From CAWJLS01 sp963843755 (GTDB lineage Bacteria > Acidobacteriota > Thermoanaerobaculia > Multivoradales > DATKCC01), in contig CAWJLS010000005.1 in NCBI GenBank assembly GCA_963843755.1, positions 518,768-582,767 of the forward strand: a stretch of DNA of 64,000 bases. The letters are read 5' to 3'. This document shows positions 43,537 to 52,889 of the stretch, piece by piece. Position 1 is the first letter of the stretch. The number at the start of each line of letters is the position of its first letter. A program made the translations under genes and the position numbers. The notes under the pieces were generated by a model. The model did no database searches, had not been told where the DNA came from, and saw only the letters and a program-made list of their open reading frames with translations.

Positions 43537-44613
43537 CTAGCGCATCGACTTCGAAGACATCCAGACCGACTTGCCGTTCGCGGCGTGGATCTGGTCGCTC
43601 CAGGCCTTGCGGACCAGCTCGACGACGCTGTCCGGCATCGGCACGTAGTCGAGGTCGAGGGCCATCTTGTCACCGTGGCTGTAGGACCAGTCGAAGAAGT
43701 GGAGCACCTGCTTGGCGGTGTCGGGCTTCGCCTGGCTCTTGTACATCAGGATGAAGCTGGCGCCGGTGATCGGCCAGCTCTCGTCGCCGGGCTGGTTGGT
43801 CAGCAGGAGGTAGAAGCCGGGGGCGTGGGCCCAGTCGGCGCCGGCGGCGGCGGCCTGGAAGCTCTCGGCGCTCGGCGAGACGAAGTGGCCGGCCTGGTTC
43901 CGGAGCAGCACGTGGGCCAGGTGGTTCTGCAGCGCGTAGGCGTACTCGACGTAGCCGATGGCGCCGTCGATGCGCTGGGCGTAGGAGGCGACACCCTCGT
44001 TGCCCTTGCCGCCGACACCGGCCGGCCAGGCGACGGAAGCGTCCTCACCGACCTCGCTCTTCCACGCCGAGCTGACCTGGGAGAGGTAGTGGGTGAAGAT
44101 GAAGGTGGTGCCGGAGCCGTCGGAGCGGTGAACCACGGTGATCGCCCGGTCGGGGAGCTTGGTGCCGGAGTTGAGCTTGGCGATCGCCGGGTCGTTCCAC
44201 TTGGTGATCTTGCCGAGGTAGATGTTGGCGAGGGTCGCGCCGTCGAGCTTGAGCTGCCCGGCGCCGATGCCCTTGATGTTGACCACCGGCACGACGCCGC
44301 CCATGATCATCGGGAACTGCATCAGGCCGGCCTCGTCCAGCTCCTCGGGCTTGAGCGGCTTGTCGGAGGCGCCGAAGTCGACGGTCTTGGCCTTGATCTG
44401 CTTGATGCCGCCGCCGGAGCCGATCGACTGGTAGTTGAGTCCGATGCCGGTCTCGGTCTTGTAGGCGTCGGCCCACTTGGCGTAGATCGGGTAGGGGAAG
44501 GTGGCGCCGGCGCCGGAGATGTTCGCGGCATGGGCGGGGACGGCGGCGATGGCGAGCACCAGGAGCGTCGCGAGCGCCAGGCCGGTGACGAAACGGTTAC
44601 GAGCGTGGGTCAT
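43537..44613 (-). CDS. pstS: Periplasmic phosphate-binding protein PstS
   Basis: This 358-residue protein has a signal peptide (core LALATLLVLAIAAVPAHA, cleavage after AHA). It captures inorganic phosphate and delivers it to PstCA. Family motifs are ISGAGATFPYPIYAKWADAY, LNYQSIGSGGGI, DFGASDKPL and VHRSDGSGTTFIFTHYLSQV (phosphate-binding Ser/Arg/Asp). The C-terminal part has DGAIGYVEYAYA. The start 44613 follows GGAGGAGAAA. It is the first gene of the pst operon, and possible Pho-type half-sites lie at 44677-44704. Confidence 0.96.
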   Translation of the reverse strand: MTHARNRFVTGLALATLLVLAIAAVPAHAANISGAGATFPYPIYAKWADAYKTETGIGLNYQSIGSGGGIKQIKAKTVDFGASDKPLKPEELDEAGLMQFPMIMGGVVPVVNIKGIGAGQLKLDGATLANIYLGKITKWNDPAIAKLNSGTKLPDRAITVVHRSDGSGTTFIFTHYLSQVSSAWKSEVGEDASVAWPAGVGGKGNEGVASYAQRIDGAIGYVEYAYALQNHLAHVLLRNQAGHFVSPSAESFQAAAAGADWAHAPGFYLLLTNQPGDESWPITGASFILMYKSQAKPDTAKQVLHFFDWSYSHGDKMALDLDYVPMPDSVVELVRKAWSDQIHAANGKSVWMSSKSMR

Positions 44614-44676
44614 CAGGGTTTCTCCTCCGTCGGAATGCCGGGGCCGTAGTGGTCCCAGGCGGGAATTCGCGTTCCG

Positions 44677-44704
44677 ACGACAGGCTCTCGCCGTAGTGTG
44701 ACAG
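44677..44704 (-). promoter_or_regulatory. Possible Pho-box-like half-sites upstream of pstS
   Basis: On the coding strand CTGTCAC (44698-44704) and CTGTCGT (44677-44683) are 21 bp apart, near two turns of helix and close to the 11-bp periodicity of PhoB sites. They lie 64-91 nt before the pstS start. Intermediate repeats are not recognisable, so support is weak. Confidence 0.25.
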
Positions 44705-44773
44705 CGGGAAGGAGAAGGGATCAACTCTCTGTGACTCGTGAAGGGTTTTTTTTAGGGGCGGGGGGGGCTGCCG

Positions 44774-44936
44774 GGAGCGGGTCGGGAGGCCCCGTCTCCG
44801 GGACGGCGCACGAACTGGACGGTTGGGGGATCTGCGTGCGCCTCGGTTCGGACCGCGCCGGGCCGGGCTGGCTGTTCGGAGGTTGTGGCGGGCGCGGTCC
44901 TCAACGCCCTCCGGACGGGGCCTCCCGACCCGCTCC
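44774..44936. repeat. 163-bp element bounded by perfect 23-bp inverted repeats
   Basis: The 23 bases at 44774-44796 are the exact reverse complement of 44914-44936. Inside lie nested perfect dyads: GGACCGCGCC (44850-44859) with its complement at 44891-44900, and GGCGCACG (44805-44812) with its complement at 44835-44842. There is no coding frame inside. It could be a miniature inverted-repeat element or a highly structured RNA. It lies between pstS and the converging end of the hydrolase gene. No target duplication was found. Confidence 0.75.
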
Positions 44937-45006
44937 ACGTGCGCAACGCTCGTCCCCCCACCCCCGATGTACGAGATGACGGGAGAGGTCAGGGGGGGGG
45001 AGGTGG

Positions 45007-45190
45007 CGTCCCTCTTCCCCCGTGAGGGGGAAGAGGGATCGAGGGTGATGGGGGCGATTTTGTAGATCGGCGTCCCTTTTCCCCATGGTGAGGGGGAAGA
45101 GGGATCGAGGGTGATGGGGGCGATTTTGTAGATCGGCGTCCCTTTTCCCCATGGTGAGGGGGAAGAGGGATCGAGGGTGATGGGGGCGAT
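45007..45190. repeat. 66-bp tandem repeat with hairpin, nearly three copies
   Basis: Units begin near 45007, 45073 and 45139 with a 66-bp period; the second and third are almost identical. Each contains a hairpin. In the first unit, TCCCTCTTCCCCC pairs perfectly with 45026-45038 across a GTGA loop. The unit is followed by GATCGAGGGTGATGGGGGCG and an ATTTTGTAGATCG junction. It fills the space before the hydrolase stop and may also act as a terminator. Related single copies appear at 58691-58730 and perhaps 8536-8596. Confidence 0.9.
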
Positions 45191-45215
45191 CCGGACGATG
45201 GCGGCCGGGCGTCTC

Positions 45216-46136
45216 TCAGCCGCCGCGTGCGACGGCGCGCAGGGGCTCTTCGACCGCGGCCTCCGGCAGCGCCTCGTCGGCGAGGAAGGCGACGGCCCGC
45301 CCGACGACCCGCGAATCCCGCAGGATCCGCCGGTGCCCGAGGCCGTCGGTGATCTCTAGCTTCGCGCCGGGCCAGGCGTCGGCGAGACGCTCGACGGCAC
45401 GGAGGGCGGTCTCCCGGTCGTCGCGGTCAGTCACGACGAGGAGCGGGGTGGACAGGTCGCGGGCGAGGGGGATGGGCTCGAGCGACGTCCAGGCGACACC
45501 GATCCGCCGCTCGATCTTCTCCTGCACCTGGCGGCGTGTCTCCTCGCCGATGCCGAGCAGGTCGGCGAACTGGATGGAGTAGTCGAGCACTCCCGCGCCG
45601 GGGGCGATGAACACGGCGCGATCGGTCCGGAGCCCCCGGGACAGGGCGTAGGTTGCGGTCACGGCGCCGGCCGAGTGGGCGATCAGGCCGGCCAGCCCTT
45701 CCTGTCCGCCGACTTCCTCCGCCACCGCTTCGAGGGCGCTCGCCATGAGCACCAGGGTGGACGATCTCCCCAGGGCGCGGCCGTGGCCCGGTGCGTCGAA
45801 CGCCACCACCCGGAAGCCGGCGCGGACGAGCGGCGCGGCGAACGGTGCGAGCTGAGAGCCTCGCCCTTCCCAGCCGTGGGCCAGGACGACCACCGGACCG
45901 TCTGTGCCCCAGGTCCAGAGCGGCAGCCGGCCGTCCGGGGTGTCCAGGTGCGACTCCCGGGCGCCGGCGAGGAGGGCGCGCTCACGGGCAGGGACCGGGT
46001 GCCGGCGGGTTCGCAGGAAGAGCCGCGCCCCGGTGGTGGCGGCCAGGGAGGGGCTCAGCTGGCTGAAGGCTCGGTACCAGAGGCGGAGCAGCAGGAAGGG
46101 AAAAGACCGACCGTTCGTCCTATTTTGATGTGCCAT
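45216..46136 (-). CDS. Alpha/beta hydrolase
   Basis: This 306-residue serine hydrolase has an N-terminal hydrophobic or amphipathic stretch (about 10-40). The oxyanion-hole region is VVVLAHGWEGRGSQL, FDAPGHGRALG follows, and the nucleophile elbow is AHSAG (Ser about 155). The acid lies in LLVVTDRDDRE and the His in DGLGHRRILRD. The substrate is unknown. It lies 87 nt downstream of a TetR-type regulator gene on the same strand and probably belongs to its regulon. Confidence 0.88.
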   Translation of the reverse strand: MAHQNRTNGRSFPFLLLRLWYRAFSQLSPSLAATTGARLFLRTRRHPVPARERALLAGARESHLDTPDGRLPLWTWGTDGPVVVLAHGWEGRGSQLAPFAAPLVRAGFRVVAFDAPGHGRALGRSSTLVLMASALEAVAEEVGGQEGLAGLIAHSAGAVTATYALSRGLRTDRAVFIAPGAGVLDYSIQFADLLGIGEETRRQVQEKIERRIGVAWTSLEPIPLARDLSTPLLVVTDRDDRETALRAVERLADAWPGAKLEITDGLGHRRILRDSRVVGRAVAFLADEALPEAAVEEPLRAVARGG

Positions 46137-46223
46137 CAGGGGGTCTCCATGGGTCTCGATCCGGGGTTCGTGTGGTGAGCGGGGTGAGGGGTCCGGCGCG
46201 GTGGCTCGTCGCGGAGGGGGTGG

Positions 46224-46814
46224 TCAGGCGCGGCTGGCGGACAGCAGCGCTTCGAACGCGGTGCGGGCCCGCCGCTCCGCCTCGGGGTCGTCGAGCAGCC
46301 GGCTCGAGTGGTGGTAGGCGAGGATCACCGCGTACAGCTCGTAGCCGAACTGCTCGGCGTCCAGGTCGGCCCGGAAATGGCCCTCCTGGACCGCGATCCG
46401 GGCGGCGGTGGAGAGCGACTGGAGCCAGTCCCGCTGGGTCTGTACCAGCCGGTCACGGAGCGGTCCGGGCCGGTCGTCGAGCTCGTGGGCGAGGGCGATG
46501 AACAGGCACCCGCCCGGCTGGAAGGAGGCGCCCTCCCAGGTCATCCAACGGTCGAAGAGTGAGCGGATGCGGGGCTCGCCGCGGGGCGCCTTGAGGGCCG
46601 GCGCCACGACCGTCTCGATGAACCGCTCGACCGCCGTCTCCAAGACCTCGAGCTGGAGCTGCTCCTTCGAGCGGAAGTGGGCGTACAACCCGCTCTTCGA
46701 CATCCCGACCTCGTCGGCGAGCTGACCGATGGTCAACCCTTCGAGGCCGAGCCGGCTGGCGGTGGCGAAGGCCTGCTCAAGGACTGCGCCTTTGGTCTCT
46801 TCGCCCTTGCTCAT
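46224..46814 (-). CDS. TetR-family transcriptional repressor
   Basis: This 196-residue protein has an N-terminal helix-turn-helix (ASRLGLEGLTIGQLADEVGM, then SKSGLYAHFRSKEQLQLEVL) and an all-helical ligand domain with GGCLFIALAHELDDRPGP. It presumably represses itself and the downstream hydrolase until a small molecule binds. A near-perfect 20-bp dyad (46824-46843) lies directly before its start codon, the expected operator position. Confidence 0.9.
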   Translation of the reverse strand: MSKGEETKGAVLEQAFATASRLGLEGLTIGQLADEVGMSKSGLYAHFRSKEQLQLEVLETAVERFIETVVAPALKAPRGEPRIRSLFDRWMTWEGASFQPGGCLFIALAHELDDRPGPLRDRLVQTQRDWLQSLSTAARIAVQEGHFRADLDAEQFGYELYAVILAYHHSSRLLDDPEAERRARTAFEALLSASRA

Positions 46815-46823
46815 GGCGAAGAG

Positions 46824-46843
46824 AATAGCACGGACGTCTTATT
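46824..46843. promoter_or_regulatory. Candidate TetR operator
   Basis: AATAGCACGGACGTCTTATT has the dyad form AATA-N2-ACG-N2-CGT-N2-TATT, symmetric at 14 of 20 positions, and ends 10 nt upstream of the TetR gene start. The right half (CGT-N2-TATT) recurs at about 46116-46124, just before the hydrolase start codon. Confidence 0.5.
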
Positions 46844-46883
46844 TGGCAAGCCGCCGCGTCGAGGGCGGCCGAACCGCGGGAGG

Positions 46884-49175
46884 TCAGTCCTCGGGGCCGA
46901 TCTCGATCCGGTCGACGGTGCGGTAGCCGCGGGGTAGGCGGGAGCCGCGCAGGGCCCGGTTGCCGGTGAAGTGCTCGAGGTCGGCGGGCTTGAGGTTCAG
47001 GTACTGCCGGCCGGAGTGGATGCGGACGGTCTGGCCCGGCAAGGCGAGCTCGAGATAGGCCAGGGTCTCTGAGCGGTCGGCGAGGCGCTTCTTGGGGATG
47101 TTGATGATCTTGTTCCCCTTGCCCTTGGCGAGCTGGGGCAGATCTTCCACCGGGAACGCCAGCAGGTACCCCTCGGTGGTGATCGCCAGCAGAATCTCCT
47201 GGTCCAGGGCGTGGATGCGGCGGGGCGGCATGACCTCGGCGCCCGCGGGGACCGTGACCACCGCCTTGCCGCTTCGCTGACGGGTGTTGAGGTCGCCGAG
47301 CTTGGCGACGAAGCCGTAGCCGTGATCCGAGGCCAGGAGGATGAGCGACTCCGGCTCTCCGATGGCCGCGCCGACGAACTGGGCGCCCGGCGGCGGGTTG
47401 ACGCTCGACGACAGGGGCTCGCCGTGGCCGCGGGCCGACGGCAGGGTGTGGGCGGCGAGGGAGTAGCTCCGGCCGGTCGAATCGATGAAGATCGCCGGCT
47501 GGTTGGTCTTGCCCCGCGCGGCGTCGAGGAAGGCGTCGCCCGACTTGTAGGAGAGGGTCGCCGGGTCGACCTCGTGCCCCTTGGCGGCGCGAATCCAGCC
47601 GCGCTGGGAGAGGATCACCGTCACCGGCTCGGTGGGCAGGAGATCCGACTCCTCGAACGCGTCGGCCTCGACCAGCGCCTCCAGCTCCTCGGCATCGACC
47701 AGGGGGGAGCGGCGCTCGTCGCCGTACTCCTCGGCGTCGGCACGGAGCTCTTCGCCGACCTTGCTCTTGAGCTTCTTCTCCGAGCCCAGCACCTCCTCGA
47801 GCGCCTGGCGCTCCGCCAGGAGCTTGTCCTGCTCGCCCCGGATCTTCATCTCCTCGAGCTTGGCCAGGTTGCGCAGCTTGAGCTCAAGGACCGCCTCCGC
47901 CTGGCGGTCGGAGAGGGAGAAGCGCTCCATCAGCACCGGCTTGGGCTCGTCCTCGGTGCGGATGATGTGGATCACTTCGTCGATGTTGAGGTACGCGGTG
48001 AGGTACCCCTCCAGGACGTGCAGGCGGTCGAGGACCTTCTCGAGCCGTGCCTGGAGCCGGCGGCGGACGGTCTCGATGCGGAAGGTCAGCCAGTCGGTGA
48101 GCAGCGAGCGCAGGTCGAACAGCCGCGGCCGGCCATCGAGGCCGATGGCGTTCATGTTGACCCGGTAGGGCTTTTCGAGGTCGGTGGTGGCGAACAGGTG
48201 GGCCATCAGCCGCTCGGAGTCGACCCGGTTCGAGCGCATCTCGATCACCAGGCGGGTCGGATGGTTGTGGTCGGACTCGTCGCGCAGATCCTCGACCCAG
48301 GGGAGCTTCTTGGCCTGCATCTGGGCGGCGATCTGCTCCAGCACCTTGGAGCCCGAGACCTGGTACGGAAGGGCGTCGACGACGATGCGCCCCCCTTCCC
48401 GTGCCCAGCGGGCGCGCATGCGCACGGCGCCCGAGCCGTTCTCGTAGAGCTTCAGGAGATCGGCCCGCGGCGTGATGATGCGTGCCTCGGTCGGGTAGTC
48501 GGGCCCGGGCAGGTGCTCCACGAGCTCCTCGACCGATGCCTTCGGGTTCTCCAGCAGGTGGATCGCCGCCGCCGTCACTTCGCGGGCGTTGTGGGGCGGG
48601 ATGTCGGTGGCCATGCCGACAGCGATGCCGGAGGCGCCGTTCAGGAGCACGTGGGGGAGGCGTGCCGGCAGGAGCTTCGGCTCCTGGAGCGTGCCGTCGA
48701 AGTTGTTGACCCAGTCGGTGGTTCCACCGTCCGAAGAGGCCAGCTCCGACAGCAGCACCCGGGCGAACCGGGTCAGCCGTGCCTCGGTGTAGCGCATGGC
48801 GGCGAAAGACTTCGGGTCGTCGGGCGAGCCCCAGTTGCCTTGGCCCTCGATCAGGGGGTAGCGGAAGCTGAACGGCTGGGCCATCAGCACCATCGCCTCG
48901 TAGCAGGCGCTGTCGCCGTGGGGGTGGTACTTGCCCAGCACGTCGCCGACGGTGCGGGCCGATTTCTTGTGCTTCGAGGCCGCCGAGAGCCCCAGCTCGC
49001 TCATGGCGTAGACAATCCGGCGCTGCACCGGCTTCAACCCGTCCGCCAGGTGGGGCAGGGCCCGGTCCAGGACCACGTACATGGAGTAGTCCAGGTAGGC
49101 CTTCTCGGTGAACTCGGCGATCGGGCGCCGTTCCACGCCGTGGGGCTGGAAGTCGAGGTTGTTCTGGTCGGTCAT
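46884..49175 (-). CDS. parC: DNA topoisomerase IV subunit A
   Basis: This 763-residue subunit cuts and rejoins DNA to separate linked daughter chromosomes. The N-terminus (FTEKAYLDYSMYVVLDRALP, then HLADGLKPVQRRI) is typical. GKYHPHGDSACYEAMV holds the quinolone-pocket Ser89 and Glu93 in wild-type form. The catalytic Tyr129 is in AAMRYTEARL. The C-terminal domain contains beta-pinwheel blades rather than a GyrA-box repeat. It starts 1 nt after the parE stop, and the two form the heterotetrameric enzyme. The sequence closely follows proteobacterial ParC. Confidence 0.96.
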   Translation of the reverse strand: MTDQNNLDFQPHGVERRPIAEFTEKAYLDYSMYVVLDRALPHLADGLKPVQRRIVYAMSELGLSAASKHKKSARTVGDVLGKYHPHGDSACYEAMVLMAQPFSFRYPLIEGQGNWGSPDDPKSFAAMRYTEARLTRFARVLLSELASSDGGTTDWVNNFDGTLQEPKLLPARLPHVLLNGASGIAVGMATDIPPHNAREVTAAAIHLLENPKASVEELVEHLPGPDYPTEARIITPRADLLKLYENGSGAVRMRARWAREGGRIVVDALPYQVSGSKVLEQIAAQMQAKKLPWVEDLRDESDHNHPTRLVIEMRSNRVDSERLMAHLFATTDLEKPYRVNMNAIGLDGRPRLFDLRSLLTDWLTFRIETVRRRLQARLEKVLDRLHVLEGYLTAYLNIDEVIHIIRTEDEPKPVLMERFSLSDRQAEAVLELKLRNLAKLEEMKIRGEQDKLLAERQALEEVLGSEKKLKSKVGEELRADAEEYGDERRSPLVDAEELEALVEADAFEESDLLPTEPVTVILSQRGWIRAAKGHEVDPATLSYKSGDAFLDAARGKTNQPAIFIDSTGRSYSLAAHTLPSARGHGEPLSSSVNPPPGAQFVGAAIGEPESLILLASDHGYGFVAKLGDLNTRQRSGKAVVTVPAGAEVMPPRRIHALDQEILLAITTEGYLLAFPVEDLPQLAKGKGNKIINIPKKRLADRSETLAYLELALPGQTVRIHSGRQYLNLKPADLEHFTGNRALRGSRLPRGYRTVDRIEIGPED

Positions 49176-49176
49176 C

Positions 49177-51188
49177 TCAAGCCTCGACGTCTGCCAGGTT
49201 GCCCTTCTCGGTCAGCCACTTGCGCCGGTCGGCGGAGCGCTTCTTGGCCAGCAGCATGTCGAACACCGCCTCGGTGTGGGCCACATCGTCTCGCGTCTCG
49301 GCCCCGCCGCCGTCCCCGGCGGTCTCGTCGGTGGCACCGGTTCCACCGGTCCCGAGAGTGAGCTGGACCAGCCGGCGGGTGTCCCGGTCCATGGTGGTCT
49401 CGCGGAGCTGGGAAGGGTTCATCTCGCCCAGGCCCTTGAAGCGCTGGACGCCGATCTTCTTGCCCTGGGCGGAGCGGCCCCCCTCGCCGGGACCGTCCCC
49501 GGCGCCGACGCTCTCGAGGATGCGTTCGCGCTCGGCGTCGTCGAGGGCGTAGTGGATCTCCTTGCCGACGTCGATCCGGTAGAGCGGCGGCATGGCCACG
49601 CACACCCGGCCGTTCCTGACCAGCGCCGGGAAGTGGCGGACGAACAGCGCGCAGATGAGGCTGGCGATGTGGGCGCCGTCAGAGTCCGCGTCGGCCAGGA
49701 TGCAGACCTTGCCGTAGCGCAGCCCCGACAGGTCCTCGGAGCCCGGGTCGACGCCCAGGGCGACGGCGATGTCGTGGACCTCCTGGGAGCCCAGCACCTC
49801 GGCCGGGTCGACCTCCCAGGTGTTCAGGATCTTGCCGCGCAGGGGGAGGATCGCCTGGTACTCCCGGTCGCGCGCCTGCTTGGCGGAGCCGCCGGCCGAG
49901 TCCCCCTCGACCAGGAAGAGCTCGGTCTCGGTGAGGTCCTGGCTCGTGCAGTCGGCCAGCTTGCCGGGCAGCGCCGGGCCGGAAGTCACCCGCTTGCGCT
50001 TCACCCGCTTCGAGGCGCGCGCCCGGGCCTGGGCGCTGTCGATCGCCAGCCGGGCGATGATCTCGCCGGCGCCGGTGTGCTGGTTGAGCCACAGGCTGAA
50101 GCTGTCCTTGACCGCCGCCGAGACGAACGTGGCCGCGTCGCGGTTGGACAGCCGCTCCTTGGTCTGGCCGGAGAACTGGGGCTCCTTGATGCGCAGCGAC
50201 AGGATGAATGCGCAGCGCGACCAGACGTCGTCCGGCGCGATGCGCACGCCCCGCGGCAGCAGGTCGTGGAAGTCGCAGAACTCGCGGATCGCCTCGGTCA
50301 GACCGGTGCGGAAGCCGTTGACGTGGGTGCCGCCCTGGGGCGTCGGGATCAGGTTGACGAAGCTCTCCTGGACCGGCTGGAGGGAGGCGGGGAGGCCTCC
50401 TCGTCGGCCAGCCAGGCGACGGCCCAGTCCAGCTCCCGTTCGTCCCCTTCGTAGCGGCCGACGAGCGGCGCCTCGGGGACCAGGAAGACCTCGTCGGCCT
50501 CGCCGAGCTCGTCCACCAGGTAGTCGGCCAGCCCCTCCTCGTAGAGCCACTCGGCGTCGTTCTCCGGGTTCGCCTCGTCGGTGAAGCGGATGGTCAGGCC
50601 CTGGCAGAGCACCGCCTTGGCCCGCAGGGCGTGCTTGAGCCGGCGGACGCTGATCTTGATCGTGTCGAAGTACCGCGGGTCGGGCCAGAAGTGGATGAAG
50701 GTGCCGGTGTTCCTCTGGCCGACGCTGCCCACCTCTTCGAGATCGGACGTCTTGGCGCCGCCGGCGAAGGTCATCCGGTACCGGCTGCCGTTCCTCTTGA
50801 CCTCGACCTCGAGCTTCTCGGACAGGGCGTTGACCACCGAGACGCCGACCCCGTGGAGGCCGCCCGAGTAGCGGTAGTTCTTGTTCGAAAACTTCGCACC
50901 CGCGTGGAGCCGGGTGAGGATCACCTCGACGCCGGAGACTCCCTCCTCCTTGTGCTGGTCCACCGGCATGCCGCGGCCGTCGTCGTCGACCGACACCGAG
51001 CCGTCGGCGTGGAGGGTGACCAGGATGGTCCGGGCGTGGCCGGCGATCGCCTCGTCGACCGAGTTGTCGACCACCTCGAGGGCCAGGTGGTTGGGCCGCT
51101 CGGTCTGGGTGTACATGCCCGGGCGCCGGCGGACCGGCTCCAGGCCCTTGAGGACTTCGAGGGAGGATGCGTCGTAGGTCGGAGGCAT
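49177..51188 (-). CDS. parE: DNA topoisomerase IV subunit B (one apparent frameshift)
   Basis: This is the ATPase and toprim subunit. The first frame begins YDASSLEVLKGLEPVRRRPG, with LEVVDNSVDEAIAGHA, DDGRGMPVD and YSGGLHGVGVSVVNAL (GHKL ATP site). The second frame continues ESFVNLIPTPQGGTHVNGFR, then the toprim LFLVEGDSAGGSAKQARDR, ILADADSDGAHI and VQRFKGLGEMNP. One base appears lost around 50385-50396, in alternating C/T tracts, between WLADEEASPP and SLQPVQESF. The rest matches ParE end to end, so a sequencing error is likely. It closely resembles proteobacterial ParE rather than GyrB. Confidence 0.93.
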
Positions 51189-51412
51189 GGAGGCTGGATG
51201 CGTTTACGCTGGAGTACCGATCATAGCAAGCGGCCGGAGACCACCGCAAGGCGGCCCCGGCCGGAAGAGATGATAGCGGATTCCCCGCCGGAGCCGAGGC
51301 GTGGGTGCGCGGGGTGGACCGCCCCCGGGGTCGGTTGGTAACGTTTCCTCGCTCATTCGCACCCCAAGGTGACGCGGCGCTCCATCCCGGGGCGCCGGAC
51401 AATGGAGGATCG

Positions 51413-52135
51413 ATGGGACCGACCATCCAGACGGGGAGTGTCTTCGACCGCAGCATCTCCGCGCTGACCGCGCGGTTCGGCCCGCTCTACGGCAGCGTGC
51501 TGCTGATCTATCTCCCGCTCGTCGGCGGCTTGCTGTATCTCAACACCCGCCCGGCGTCGGAGAAGACAACCATCTTGTTGGTGCTTTTCGGGATCATGAG
51601 CTACGTCCTGCTGGTTCCGTTGGCGTCGGCGGCGGTCATCCGCGGCGTCTATCGGCATCTCCGGGGCCAGAACGTGCGGTTCGACGATTGCTGGCAGGGC
51701 CTGGGCCGGCTCTGGCTGCGGCTCCTTCTGGTGTCGATCCTCGTGGGGTTGGCGACCGGGGTCGGCTACATGCTCTGCCTGATCCCGGGGTTGATCGCCC
51801 AGGCCGGGCTGTTCGTCTCCGTCCCGGCCCTGGTCGTGGAGGACACCGGGGTCGGCGATGCGCTCGATCGGAGCTGGAAGCTGACCGATGGGCACCGTCT
51901 CCGGATCTTCTTCATCGTCCTGGGGCTGGGGCTCATCTCGCTTCTCGTACAGTTCTTCGTTGGCAAGCTGGTTGGGAGCTCGATCATCTCGGCCCAGGCG
52001 GGCCAGATCTTGATTCAGGTCTTCCAGTCGCTCCTGACCGCGTTCGAGGCGGTCGTCGCGGGGGTGGTCTATTTCGACCTGCGCCAACTACGCGAGGGGC
52101 TGGATCTGGACGACCTCGCTTCGGTGTTCGATTGA
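51413..52135 (+). CDS. Multipass membrane protein (GPDPase membrane-domain-like)
   Basis: This 240-residue protein has about six hydrophobic segments. The stretch FVSVPALVVEDTGVGDALDR followed by SWKLTDGHRLRIFFI is typical of the membrane domain fused to some glycerophosphodiester phosphodiesterases and of related DUF families. No catalytic domain is present. Start 51413 was chosen over the longer frame because the added residues are low-complexity. It is 10 nt upstream of the DUF4129 gene and is probably the first gene of the MoxR operon. Confidence 0.65.
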   Translation: MGPTIQTGSVFDRSISALTARFGPLYGSVLLIYLPLVGGLLYLNTRPASEKTTILLVLFGIMSYVLLVPLASAAVIRGVYRHLRGQNVRFDDCWQGLGRLWLRLLLVSILVGLATGVGYMLCLIPGLIAQAGLFVSVPALVVEDTGVGDALDRSWKLTDGHRLRIFFIVLGLGLISLLVQFFVGKLVGSSIISAQAGQILIQVFQSLLTAFEAVVAGVVYFDLRQLREGLDLDDLASVFD

Positions 52136-52145
52136 GCGTGGCGGC

Positions 52146-52889
52146 GTGACCCGGTCGAAGCCGATTCGGCGGCGCTGCGTGCTGGCGCTCAGCCTGCTCC
52201 TCGTCGCCTTCATGGCGCGCGGGGCCCGTGCGGCCGGTTCCGCTGCCACGGCCGAGCAGTCGCGGAACCTGGCCGCGCGCATCCTGTCGCAGGACGGCTA
52301 TCAGACAGAGCTGCCGGGCGTGGAGGGTGAGGCCGGCACGGGGGAGGCGTCGCCCCACCTTCTGCGCCCGGCGTCGCGGAAGGAGTGGAGCATTCCGGTG
52401 CCTGCCGGCCTCGGCGCGCTGCTCGAGATGTTGGTCTGGATCGGCGCCGGGGCGGTCGCCCTGGGCGTCGTGGTGATGGCGGTGCAGATGGCCGTGTCGG
52501 CGATCCGCGAGGGGCGACGCGCGGTTCCGGCAGGGAAGCCGCGGTCACCGGGACCGGAAGGCGGGGCGCCTGCCTCCGGCCGAGCGCCGAAGCTCCCGGC
52601 GCTGAGCGAGGCGGAACGGCTGGCGGCAGCAGGGCGCTACACCGAGGCGGTTCACCTGCTTCTGGTCCGGGCGCTGGCGGCCCTCGGGCTTCGCGGTGGG
52701 CGGGCGTTCCCCGACAGCGCGACCAGCCGGGAGATCCTCGCCTCGAGCCGTCTGGCGCCGGGGCAGCGGGTTCCGTTGGGGGCTCTGGTGACCCCGGTGG
52801 AGCGCGCCGTGTTCGGCGGCGCCGCCCTCGGAGCCGAGGACTGGGAACAGTGCCGGGCCGCCTACCGTGCACTGGAGGACCAGGCGTGA
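52146..52889 (+). CDS. DUF4129-domain membrane protein
   Basis: This 247-residue protein (GTG start) has a signal-like N-terminal segment and an extracytoplasmic stretch (about 30-85). A membrane segment at about 95-118 (MLVWIGAGAVALGVVVMAVQ) follows. The cytoplasmic DUF4129 domain reads LSEAERLAAAGRYTEAVHLL, then LVRALAALGLRGGRAFPDSA and ERAVFGGAALGAEDWEQC. Its function is unknown. It is repeatedly found with DUF4350, MoxR and DUF58 genes, as here, and its stop overlaps the GTG of the next gene. Confidence 0.8.
   Translation: MTRSKPIRRRCVLALSLLLVAFMARGARAAGSAATAEQSRNLAARILSQDGYQTELPGVEGEAGTGEASPHLLRPASRKEWSIPVPAGLGALLEMLVWIGAGAVALGVVVMAVQMAVSAIREGRRAVPAGKPRSPGPEGGAPASGRAPKLPALSEAERLAAAGRYTEAVHLLLVRALAALGLRGGRAFPDSATSREILASSRLAPGQRVPLGALVTPVERAVFGGAALGAEDWEQCRAAYRALEDQA

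Noticed and set aside
44740..44775. Runs of eight T and eight G considered as a terminator or slippery site
   Set aside because: No stem precedes the T-run on either strand and no gene is in frame; it is only a homopolymer near the inverted-repeat element.
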